Shown one piece after another: positions 1 to 10,299 of a DNA stretch of 64,000 bases (its first letter is position 1; each line of letters begins with the position of its first letter). The notes under the pieces are model-generated. The model saw only the letters and a program-made list of their open reading frames with translations, was not told where the DNA came from and made no database searches. A program made the position numbers and the translations under genes. Origin of the DNA: Streptomyces bungoensis (GTDB lineage: Bacteria; Actinomycetota; Actinomycetes; Streptomycetales; Streptomycetaceae); assembly GCF_001514215.1 (NCBI RefSeq), contig NZ_KQ948870.1, forward strand, positions 1 to 64,000, written 5' to 3'.

Positions 1-3373
<3,373 letters not shown>

Positions 3374-3594
3374 GACAGCGGAATCTCACTCTGCTCTCGG
3401 AGGGTGGGCTCAACCGGTGCCGCCGCTCGCAAACCTCTCGTCCAGGGCAATGCGACGAAGGTTGCAGGGGACACGATCCGACACGGTCACCGGGGTGGGA
3501 CCTTCGCCCCGCAGCATTGCCTGCCGGGCCAAGCGATCGGCAGAGTCTGGTTCGAGGCCCAACCCGACGATCACCGTGTGGAGGCAGTTCATCC
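3374..3594. promoter_or_regulatory. Divergent intergenic region between type I PKS and SARP
   Basis: This 221-bp region must hold the start signals of the PKS (minus) and the SARP (plus). It contains a GGAGG at 3580-3584, ten bases before the SARP GTG. Weak 11-bp-spaced pairs (CTCGCAA/CTCGTCC near 3434-3450) and a single TTCGAGG occur, but there is no convincing triple heptamer like those elsewhere in the cluster. A 60-codon minus-strand open frame (3410-3592) with fairly high G/C third positions also lies here. Whether it is translated is unclear. Confidence 0.4.
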
Positions 3595-4407
3595 GTGTTG
3601 CGATTCCAGGTACTCGGCCGCCTGACCGTCACCAACGATCTGGGCGACTGCACGCCGACAGCGCCGATGGCACGGCGGGTGCTGGCGCAGCTGCTCCTGC
3701 GCGCGAACAACATCGTCATGCTCGACGCGATCATCGATGATCTGTGGGGTGACAAGCCACCGAAGAGTGCCGTCCCCACGGCGCAGACGTACATCTACCA
3801 ACTGCGGCGTCAATTCGCACCGTGGGTGCCGGAGGGTACGGTCGAGCAAGTGCTCGCCACCTGTGGCACCGGCTACATGCTCCGGGTGAACCCGGAGCAG
3901 CTCGACCTGGAAGCGTTTCTCCGGCTGGCTAAGCAGGGACGCACCGCGCTCGCCGCCGGCGATCCGGCCGCGGCGGCGCGGTTGCTGCGGCAGGCGCTCG
4001 ACCTGTGGTCAGGACCGGCGCTCGCCGATGTGACGGCCGGCCCGTCGATCGAGGCGCACGTCGTCCACCTCACGGAGCAGCGGGCGCACACCGTCGAACT
4101 ACGCATCCAGGCGGACGCGATGCTGGGACGGCACCGGGAACTTGTCGGAGAGCTGAAGGCGATGCTGGTGGCCGATCCGCTCAACGAGTGGTATCACGCG
4201 CAGCTGATCAAGGCGTTGGCCTCCAGCGGCAGGCGGAACGAATCGCTGATCGCCTACCAGCACCTGCGCAGAACGCTGTCCGCCGATCTGGGCCTCGAAC
4301 CCTCTGTGATGCTGCAGGAACTGCATCGGGAGGTGCTGGCCGGGCGTGACTCCTGGTCGGATTGGGGGCTCTCGGAGGAGCCCCGCGCGGAGCGGGTCAC
4401 TCGGTAG
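3595..4407 (+). CDS. SARP-family transcriptional activator
   Basis: This is a 270-residue Streptomyces antibiotic regulatory protein. The N-terminal OmpR-like winged-helix domain (about 1-95) opens with the typical LRFQVLGRLTV. It is followed by a bacterial transcriptional activation (BTAD) domain with TPR-like helices (about 100-255), including the PLNEWYHAQLIKAL segment characteristic of the family. GTG 3595 was chosen because GGAGG lies ten bases upstream and because family members start just before the VLG motif. There is no ATPase or sensor extension, so it is the short, pathway-specific kind (ActII-ORF4/DnrI class). Such proteins bind direct heptamer repeats spaced 11 bp, and three such sites occur in this cluster. 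No TTA codon was seen, so there is no evidence of direct bldA control. Confidence 0.93.
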   Translation: MLRFQVLGRLTVTNDLGDCTPTAPMARRVLAQLLLRANNIVMLDAIIDDLWGDKPPKSAVPTAQTYIYQLRRQFAPWVPEGTVEQVLATCGTGYMLRVNPEQLDLEAFLRLAKQGRTALAAGDPAAAARLLRQALDLWSGPALADVTAGPSIEAHVVHLTEQRAHTVELRIQADAMLGRHRELVGELKAMLVADPLNEWYHAQLIKALASSGRRNESLIAYQHLRRTLSADLGLEPSVMLQELHREVLAGRDSWSDWGLSEEPRAERVTR

Positions 4408-4439
4408 TCACCGCTCCGCGGAAGGGTCACCGTGACGGC

Positions 4440-4467
4440 TCGAGGATCGCTGCGAGGCCATCCTCGG
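4440..4467. terminator. Hairpin between convergent SARP and SDR genes
   Basis: CGAGGAT at 4441-4447 can pair with ATCCTCG at 4460-4466 in the 76-bp gap between the two convergent stop codons. No T-tract follows. It is a modest candidate for a bidirectional terminator. Confidence 0.4.
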
Positions 4468-4483
4468 TCGCACCGGTGCAGTG

Positions 4484-5233
4484 TCACCTGTTGTGGAGGA
4501 GCCTGCCGCCGTCGACGACGATGGTGTGCCCGGTGATCCAGGATGCCTCGTCGGACAGCAGGAAGGCCACGGCCGCACCCACATCGGCGGGTTCGCCGAG
4601 TCGCCTCAGCGGGATGGAGCCGATCACCTGGTCCTCCCTGCCCTCGACGTTCGCCCTGGTGAAGTCGGTCAGTACCGTGCCGGAGGCGACGCCGTTCACC
4701 CGGACCGTGGGCGCGAGCTCGTTCGCCATCTGCCGGGTGAAGTGGTTCAGTGCCGCCTTCGCCGTGCCGTAGGACGTACCGTCGGGGACGGCGAGTTCGC
4801 CGGCGATCGAGGAGATGTTGACGATGGCGCCACCGTGCTTGCCGAGCCAGCCGTGCCAGGCCGCCTGGACCCAGGTCAGCGCGGACATCAAGTTGATCTC
4901 GACCGTGCGCCGGTACGCCGCCAGGTCGACGTCGACCAACCGACGGGCGGTCCGCTCCGTACCGCCGACATTGTTGACCAGCAGATCGAGCGATCCGAAC
5001 CGGTCGACGGCGGTCGCCACCGCGTTCCGCTGGTGCTCGAGGTCGGTGGCCTCACCGGCGACCGCGACGGCCCGTTCCTCGCCGAGTTCGGCGGCCGCCT
5101 TGCGCAGCTTGTCCTCGTCGCGTGAAGTGATCACGACGTTCGCACCCCGCTCGACCAGAGCGGTGGCGATGCCGAAGCCGATACCGGTCCGACCGCCGGT
5201 CACCAGCGCGGTCTTGCCGTTCAAGGTTGCCAC
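4484..5233 (-). CDS. Short-chain dehydrogenase/reductase (FabG/ketoreductase-like)
   Basis: This 249-residue classical SDR has the NAD(P)-binding TGGRTGIG at about 12-19, NNVGG at about 87-91, and a catalytic Ser142, Tyr155 and Lys159 (SYGTAKAAL). The C-terminal ITGHTIVVDGG is typical of FabG-like enzymes. GTG 5233 was chosen because GGAAGG lies about 11 bases upstream and the first residues then match family N-termini. The start lies 82 bp after the response-regulator stop, in the same direction, so they are probably co-transcribed. The likely role is reduction of a keto group on the polyketide or a tailoring oxidoreduction. The substrate cannot be read from sequence. Confidence 0.88.
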   Translation of the reverse strand: MATLNGKTALVTGGRTGIGFGIATALVERGANVVITSRDEDKLRKAAAELGEERAVAVAGEATDLEHQRNAVATAVDRFGSLDLLVNNVGGTERTARRLVDVDLAAYRRTVEINLMSALTWVQAAWHGWLGKHGGAIVNISSIAGELAVPDGTSYGTAKAALNHFTRQMANELAPTVRVNGVASGTVLTDFTRANVEGREDQVIGSIPLRRLGEPADVGAAVAFLLSDEASWITGHTIVVDGGRLLHNR

Positions 5234-5315
5234 AGTCTGCCTGCCTTCCCTTCGGGGTGATCTGCACGTGCGGTTCTTGCACCTTGTCGGCCAGCGGGCA
5301 TTTCCCTGGAAATTT

Positions 5316-5972
5316 TCACCCACCGCGGGCGATGAGCCCGATGGAAACGGCCTTGTTGACCGCTTCCAGCCGGGAACGAGCGTCCAACTTCGTGAAGATG
5401 GTGCCCAAATGGCGCTTCACTGTGCCTTCGGCGATCGTCAACCGCCGCGAGATCTGCCGATTACTCATCGCCTTGCTCACTAGCGTCAGGATTTCCAGCT
5501 CGCGCCTGGTGAGCGTCTCCGGGCAGTTCGCCGTCGAAGCGATGTGCGTCAGCGCCTCGACGGATACATGGAGCACGATGCGGATGTCGTCTGCGCACAC
5601 CGCGCGAATACTGGACACCAGATCGGTCCGGTTTGCCGACTTGTTCAGATAACCCCGGACACCGCAGTCGAGCAATTGGCGTACCAGCGCCGGGTCGTCA
5701 CGCATACTGACCACCAGGATCCTGACGTTCGGCGATATGGAGCGGATGGCCTGCACTGTTTCGGTCACCGACTCTTCAGGAATGTTGCCGTCGAGCAACA
5801 CGACGTCGGGATTTTCGGTCTTGCAGCGCAGGATGCCGGCCGCGCCGTTGGAGGCGTCGCCGACCACGACCATGTCCGGTTCCAAGTCGAGCGCCTCGCA
5901 CACTACCTCGCGCACCAGCGCATGGTCGTCGATCAGCACTATCCGCAACTGGCCGGCACGGTCAGGCCGCAT
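5316..5972 (-). CDS. NarL/LuxR-family response regulator
   Basis: This 218-residue protein has an N-terminal receiver domain with acidic pair Asp15-Asp16 (LIDDHALVRE), phospho-acceptor Asp61 (VVLLDGNIPE) and a Lys in GYLNKSA. The C-terminal LuxR-type HTH starts around residue 150 (LTRRELEILTLV, then SNRQISRRLTIAEGTVKRHLGTIF). No histidine kinase gene lies nearby, so it is an orphan regulator, common in antibiotic clusters. The ATG overlaps the last 11 bases of the upstream small ORF. It probably acts as a second pathway-specific regulator beside the SARP. Confidence 0.92.
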   Translation of the reverse strand: MRPDRAGQLRIVLIDDHALVREVVCEALDLEPDMVVVGDASNGAAGILRCKTENPDVVLLDGNIPEESVTETVQAIRSISPNVRILVVSMRDDPALVRQLLDCGVRGYLNKSANRTDLVSSIRAVCADDIRIVLHVSVEALTHIASTANCPETLTRRELEILTLVSKAMSNRQISRRLTIAEGTVKRHLGTIFTKLDARSRLEAVNKAVSIGLIARGG

Positions 5973-6207
5973 ACCGCGCCCCCGAGTGGGGCGACGATTT
6001 CCAAAAGGGTGCAGGAATCCCTTGGGAGCGATGCACGGAAAACCTTGCAGGCTTCATCGCGGGGTCCACGTCGATGAGCCATGCCGTTTGCCATTCCAAT
6101 GCCCGCTTTACACTATTGATCGCCAAATCGGTAATTTGTTTTTCCGCTAAGGCCTTTGCCGCAGCAGCTACCATAACTCCCCCAATATGTTCGCTGGCGC
6201 ACGACAT
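5962..6207 (-). CDS. Possible small protein with a TTA codon, overlapping the response regulator start
   Basis: This is an 81-codon frame from ATG 6207 (alternatives: TTG 6240, ATG 6174), ending in TGA that overlaps the response-regulator start by 11 bases. That overlap suggests translational coupling. A GGAGG lies 13 bases before ATG 6207. Codon use is unlike the neighbours: it contains a TTA leucine codon (AAAGCCTTAGCG), several AAA/CAA/ATT codons and low third-position G/C in a locally AT-richer patch. The predicted protein has an alanine-rich helix followed by a KQITDLAINSVKRALEWQ segment. I recognise no family. It may be real (then bldA-dependent) or only a chance frame in a regulatory leader. 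Confidence 0.35.
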   Translation of the reverse strand: MSCASEHIGGVMVAAAAKALAEKQITDLAINSVKRALEWQTAWLIDVDPAMKPARFSVHRSQGIPAPFWKSSPHSGARYAA

Positions 6208-6583
6208 ACCGTAGCCTGGGCCTCCACTTCCTAACAACAATGTTTCGAGCTGTTTTAATGTTTCTTGGTGAAGGAGATCAGGGCGGCGAGCCCGGGAGTA
6301 GTCCTACGAGCTGTCCCGCAGCATCGGTTCGCGGCTGCCCGACAGGCGGGGCCACCGTGCGGCGCCCGAGGGGGGCGGTTCAGCGCGACGCTGGGGGCGC
6401 ACAGGCAGCCTGTCCCGGTTTGACGTGCTGCGCCCGCGAGAGCCAGTACGTGCGCGGAGGAAGTCGGGACGCGGACAGCAGCAGCCGCGTCGCCGCGGCC
6501 GCTGCGACCGCCAGGGTCGGCCGACCCCGCCGGGGACTGTCAGGTGCCGGCCTTCGACGCCACCTACACCCTTTAGCTTTCCT
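6208..6583. other. Gene-free stretch upstream of the response regulator
   Basis: No supported gene is seen in these 376 bp. The right part is GC-rich without a credible start on either strand. The left end (6231-6270) is AT-rich and contains AATGTTTC twice (6239-6246 and 6257-6264), 18 bp apart in direct orientation. This is a plausible promoter or operator region for the leftward small-ORF/response-regulator/SDR unit. Confidence 0.4.
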
Positions 6584-7393
6584 TTACTTCGGGACCCGGA
6601 CGACGGTCGTGTACGTGTGATTGGTCACCATCTCGAATTCCGAGTCCAGGAGTTTTTCCCGGATTACCGAGAGGTCGGCGACGGTCAGGTCGGTCTGGCT
6701 CAGGAGGAAGGGCTCCAGCATGCTGCTGTGCAGCCGGGCGAGCCGCGCGGTCGGCGCCCCGCCCTCCCCCGGCGCCCGGAAGTCGCGCACTGTGATGTCC
6801 CGATAGCCGGCGGCGGACAGTACATCCGGCGTGCGCAACGCCCATTCGAAATCCATACCGGTTTCTCCGGCGAGTTCATGCACGCCGTCGTGGTATTGCT
6901 GGAAGATGCGCGCCGTGTATTCGTCGACCGGGGATTTGATGATTCCCTCGCTTACACAACCGCAATACCAGTCGGTCAGCACCAGCGCACCGCCCGGCCG
7001 GAGGTGTGCCGCCAGCTTTGCCGCGACCGCCTCCTTATCGGCCACGTGCATCAACACCAGCCGGGCGTGAATGAGGTCGAATTCCGGTTCAGGCCAAGGG
7101 TCTTCGGTGAGGTCGTGGCGGAGCGCCTCGATACGCGGATGGCTGGGTATGTGCTGTGGTTTGAGGTCGCTGGCCACCACATGCCCGGATGTTCCCACTC
7201 TTGCGGCCAGCCAGCGGGCGACGGAGCCGTCTCCGGCGCCCACGTCCCAGCAACGCCAACCATGGCCGACGCCCACCTCCTGGCCCAGGGTGCGGAACGT
7301 CTCCCGGTTGAGGATCTCGGAGAGCAGGCCGAGCTGCTCGGGTGCCTCCGGCGCGCCGTTGTCGAAGCGTTGCTGGTGCTCTGTGCTGTACAT
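6584..7393 (-). CDS. SAM-dependent class I methyltransferase
   Basis: This 269-residue protein has a Rossmann methyltransferase core. Motif I is DVGAGDGS (about 50-57), followed by an acidic residue after the second strand (VASDLKP), and post-motif-II and motif-III equivalents FDLIHARLVLMHV and LRPGGALVLTDW. ATG 7393 was preferred over ATG 7399 because AAGGAG ends six bases before it. The gene follows the ACP by 42 bp in the same direction, so both probably share a transcript. It resembles small-molecule methyltransferases of polyketide clusters (UbiE/COQ5-like core). O-, C- or N-methylation cannot be told from sequence. Confidence 0.85.
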   Translation of the reverse strand: MYSTEHQQRFDNGAPEAPEQLGLLSEILNRETFRTLGQEVGVGHGWRCWDVGAGDGSVARWLAARVGTSGHVVASDLKPQHIPSHPRIEALRHDLTEDPWPEPEFDLIHARLVLMHVADKEAVAAKLAAHLRPGGALVLTDWYCGCVSEGIIKSPVDEYTARIFQQYHDGVHELAGETGMDFEWALRTPDVLSAAGYRDITVRDFRAPGEGGAPTARLARLHSSMLEPFLLSQTDLTVADLSVIREKLLDSEFEMVTNHTYTTVVRVPK

Positions 7394-7435
7394 GGTCATC
7401 TCCTTGGTGAGCCGTGCACGCCACCGCGCTCGCGG

Positions 7436-7696
7436 CTAGATCGAGGCGGGCAGCAGCTCGTTGACCAGTTCGACGAACTGCTTCGGCGTCGCGTCCTTGC
7501 CCGTCCTGTCGTCCTCGGGCAGATTGATGCCGAGCTCTCGCTCGACCAGGAGCGTCACCTCCACCATCGCGACGGAGTCGTAGCCCATATCGGCGAACGT
7601 CATGTCGGCGATATCTCCGTCCAGGTCGAGTCCTTCGTCCTCACCGGCTGCCTCGCGTATGCACCGCACCAGGTCCGCCTGGGTGAAAGTCGCCAT
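7436..7696 (-). CDS. Type II acyl carrier protein
   Basis: This 86-residue ACP has the 4'-phosphopantetheine attachment Ser41 in MGYDSVAM and the usual four-helix length. It carries the growing poly-beta-keto chain for the KS-alpha/CLF pair encoded at 9049-11557. ATG 7696 has AAGGGG six to seven bases upstream. Unusually for type II clusters, the ACP gene is not next to KS-alpha and CLF but lies across a divergent promoter from the KSIII-like gene. It is transcribed leftward with the methyltransferase. Confidence 0.93.
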   Translation of the reverse strand: MATFTQADLVRCIREAAGEDEGLDLDGDIADMTFADMGYDSVAMVEVTLLVERELGINLPEDDRTGKDATPKQFVELVNELLPASI

Positions 7697-7743
7697 GGTT
7701 GCCCCTTCGTCTCGTGACGTCGAAACCAACATTGCCGGGATCC

Positions 7744-7773
7744 TTCGACACCCAATCGAGTTCCGATCGACGG
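7744..7773. promoter_or_regulatory. Putative SARP-binding heptamer repeats, divergent ACP/KSIII promoter
   Basis: TCGA cores start at 7745, 7756 and 7767, exactly 11 bp apart (heptamers TTCGACA, ATCGAGT, ATCGACG on the plus strand). They sit in the 223-bp divergent region between the ACP (minus) and KSIII-like (plus) genes. Direct heptamers with four-base spacers are the known binding format of ActII-ORF4/DnrI-type SARPs. On the minus strand a CAATGT-like -10 lies about 9 bp beyond the last heptamer; on the plus strand a TATTCG-like element lies about 11 bp beyond. Either or both genes could be controlled. Confidence 0.65.
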
Positions 7774-7919
7774 AGGCCGCCGGTATTCGGGCGCGGGTCT
7801 GTCGGTATGTGTTCCCTGCGGCAACGCCTCGCCTAGGTCTCGAACGAACCTCCGCCGGACATGACGACCATGACCGGATACGGGAAACCCGAGGCAATCC
7901 GATCCGTGGGAGGAAGACA

Positions 7920-8924
7920 ATGAGCGACGGTCTCTACATAGCCGCCGCGAGTTCGTGGCTGCCCGAGCGCCTGACACTCGACGCGGCGGAACGAGCCGGG
8001 CTCGCCGATCGGGCGCGGGTCTGGAACACCGGCATCGAGTCGGTGTGCGTCTCGGCGGACAAGTCGGCGCCGGAGATGGCGGTGCTGGCGGCACGGGACG
8101 CGCTCGGGCGCGCCGAGGCCGGGCCGGAGGACCTGCATCTGCTGCTGCACGCCTGCGCGTACCACCAGGGTCACGACATGTGGCCGGCGGCGTCGTACGT
8201 CCAGCGCTTCTGCGGGGGTGGCTCCTGCCCGGCCGTCGAGGTGCGGCAGATGTCCAACGGTGGCATGGCTGCCCTGGAACTCGCGGCGGGCTACCTGCGG
8301 GCGCACGACCGGCCGACCGCCCTGGTCACCACGGCGGACCGGTTCTGCCTGCCCGGCTTCGACCGGTGGCACAGCGACCCGAGCACCATCTGCGGCGACG
8401 GCGGCACCGCCGTGGTGGTGTCCACCCGCACCGGATTCGCCGAGCTGCGCGGACTGGCCACGGTGTCCGATTCTGGGCTGGAGCACGGCAGCCGGAGCGA
8501 GCGGTTCAGCGGTGCTCCGATGGCCGCGGAAGCGCCGATCGACCTGAACAGCGACACCCTGGTGCGAGAGCTCGGAGTGGAGGCCCTGCTCAACCGCATC
8601 GAAGCGGGTCAACGGGAGGCGTTCGACCGGGCTTGCGCCCAGGCGGACGTCAAACTCAGCGGCATCGACTGGTATGTGCTGCCGAACCTGGGCCGGACCC
8701 GGATGCGGGCGCAGTACTTCGACCCGTTCGGCATCGATCCGCAGCGCTCGACCTGGTCCTGGGGCCGGCGGGTCGGACATCTCGGCGCGGGCGACCAGTT
8801 CGCCGGGCTGGCCCATCTGGTCTCCGAGGGCGCCCTGGAGCCGGGGCAGACGTGTCTGCTGGCCGGCGTCGGTGCCGGCTTCACCTGGACGGCCGGCGTC
8901 CTGGAGATCATCGCCAAGCCGTGA
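7920..8924 (+). CDS. KSIII-like acyltransferase of the DpsC type (Ser instead of Cys)
   Basis: This 334-residue thiolase-fold protein is related to FabH/KASIII. The FabH active-site Cys is replaced by Ser112 (RQMSNGGMA). The FabH HQAN motif is absent (YVLPNLG), and GHLGAGDQ holds Asp292. Ser112, His189 (SGLEHGS) and Asp292 line up with the Ser-His-Asp triad that I recall for DpsC of daunorubicin biosynthesis, a starter-unit acyltransferase. The expected role is moving a starter acyl group, perhaps the type I PKS product, onto the type II machinery. ATG 7920 follows GGGAGGAAGACA. The gene is divergent from the ACP and convergent with CLF. No DpsD-like discrete acyltransferase is visible in the window. 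Confidence 0.85.
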   Translation: MSDGLYIAAASSWLPERLTLDAAERAGLADRARVWNTGIESVCVSADKSAPEMAVLAARDALGRAEAGPEDLHLLLHACAYHQGHDMWPAASYVQRFCGGGSCPAVEVRQMSNGGMAALELAAGYLRAHDRPTALVTTADRFCLPGFDRWHSDPSTICGDGGTAVVVSTRTGFAELRGLATVSDSGLEHGSRSERFSGAPMAAEAPIDLNSDTLVRELGVEALLNRIEAGQREAFDRACAQADVKLSGIDWYVLPNLGRTRMRAQYFDPFGIDPQRSTWSWGRRVGHLGAGDQFAGLAHLVSEGALEPGQTCLLAGVGAGFTWTAGVLEIIAKP

Positions 8925-9011
8925 ACCAGACGGTGCCGAGCCGAGGCGTCCGCGTCACCACCGGGCGCCTCGTCCGGGCCGACGCCGTACGTGGCGGCCG
9001 CCGCGCCGTGC

Positions 9012-9038
9012 GTGGCAGCCGTCTTGGACGGCTGCCAC
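9012..9038. terminator. Bidirectional terminator between KSIII-like and CLF genes
   Basis: A perfect 12-bp stem (9012-9023 with 9027-9038) and a 3-base loop lie between the two convergent stop codons. No long T-tract is present, as is usual for Streptomyces. Confidence 0.75.
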
Positions 9039-9048
9039 CGGCGTCCCG

Positions 9049-10299
9049 TCACGCCGCCGTCAACACCATCGCGGAGTTGATGCCGTCGCTTCGGGCCAGC
9101 ACCAGCGCGGTGGACACAGCCGCTTCCCTCGGCCGGCCGAGTACCAGGTCGAGTTGGTCGGACCGGACGGGGTCGGTCACATTGATCGTGGGCGGTATGA
9201 CGCCGTGCCGCATGCTCAGCGACGCCGTGGCCACGTCGAGCGCCGGGCCACCGGAGTACAGCCGGCCGGTCATCGTCTTGGGCGCGGTCACCGGAACAGC
9301 CCGTGGACCGAACACGCCGGTGACGGCGGCGGCTTCAGCGCGGTCGAGTTCGCCGACCCCGGCCGCGTCCGCGAACACGACGTCGACCTCGGCCGGCGTC
9401 ACACCGGCGTCCGACAGCGCGGACTCGATCGCCCGGCGCAGTCCGGGCTCCCGTGCCGAACCGGGCCGCGGGTCGAAGGTGGTGGCGTACCCGGCGATTT
9501 CGCTGTACGGCTGAGCACCTCGCTCGCGCGCGTGTCCGGCCTCCTCGACGAGCATCATGGCGCCGCCTTCTCCCGGCACGTAGCCGGACGCGGCGGTGTC
9601 GAACGGCAGGTAGGCCTGTGTCCGGTCGGTCACCGTGCTCATCCGGCCGGTGGTCAGCTCGATCACCCACCCGAGCGGACACATCGCGCTTTCCACCGCA
9701 CCGCACATCACCACCGGCATGCCCTCGCCCACGTACCGGCGGGCCTGAGCGATGGCGTCCAGGCCGCTGGTGTTCCCGGTCAGGACGCCGCCGGGGCCAT
9801 GCCACCCGTGCCGGATGGAGATCTGCCCCGTGTTCACCGCGTAGAACCAGGAGAACGAGAGGTAGGCGCTCACATGATCGCTGCCGCGGCTCCAGAGCTT
9901 CTCCAGCTCGCGCTGGCTGTACTCGAGCCCGCCGGCGGAGAGACCGGTGACGATACCGACCTGATCGTCGGGGAGGGCGGTCAGGTCGAGGGCGGAGTCC
10001 CGGACCGCGGAGTCCGTCGCGATCAGTACCAGCCGGGTGGTCTGGTCGGTCTGCGGCACCAGACGGCCGGAGATGTACGCGCGCACGTCGTAGTCGGGGA
10101 CCTCGCCCGCCAGTTCGGCCGGGTACTGCGCCGGATCGAACCGGGTGACCCGGTCTATGCCGCCACGCCCGTGGAGGACGGCATCCCAGTACTCGTCGGC
10201 GTCGAACCCGTTCGGCGCGACCACCCCGAGACCGGTGATCACCGCGCGAGGGGGCGCCGGCGTCCTGCCGCTGTCAGTCCCCGCGACTGTCCTACTCAT
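9049..10299 (-). CDS. Type II PKS chain-length factor (KS-beta)
   Basis: This 416-residue protein is homologous to KS-alpha across its length but lacks the nucleophile. Asn176 (VLTGNTSGLDA) replaces the catalytic Cys, where most chain-length factors have Gln. The catalytic His motifs are also degraded. It forms a heterodimer with KS-alpha and sets the chain length. The ATG at 10299 lies inside the end of the KS-alpha gene (8-base overlap), so the two are translationally coupled, as is standard for minimal PKS genes. The Asn at the gating position is uncommon. Chain length cannot be predicted by eye. Confidence 0.93.
   Translation of the reverse strand: MSRTVAGTDSGRTPAPPRAVITGLGVVAPNGFDADEYWDAVLHGRGGIDRVTRFDPAQYPAELAGEVPDYDVRAYISGRLVPQTDQTTRLVLIATDSAVRDSALDLTALPDDQVGIVTGLSAGGLEYSQRELEKLWSRGSDHVSAYLSFSWFYAVNTGQISIRHGWHGPGGVLTGNTSGLDAIAQARRYVGEGMPVVMCGAVESAMCPLGWVIELTTGRMSTVTDRTQAYLPFDTAASGYVPGEGGAMMLVEEAGHARERGAQPYSEIAGYATTFDPRPGSAREPGLRRAIESALSDAGVTPAEVDVVFADAAGVGELDRAEAAAVTGVFGPRAVPVTAPKTMTGRLYSGGPALDVATASLSMRHGVIPPTINVTDPVRSDQLDLVLGRPREAAVSTALVLARSDGINSAMVLTAA

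Noticed and set aside
3430..3500. SARP-type repeats in the PKS/SARP intergenic region
   Set aside because: Only two imperfect CTCG units at 11-bp spacing; lacks the TCGA core triple seen at the other three sites.
6240..6620. Plus-strand 126-codon frame between response regulator and methyltransferase
   Set aside because: No ribosome-binding site, mixed composition, overlaps the end of the methyltransferase gene, and no recognisable motif.
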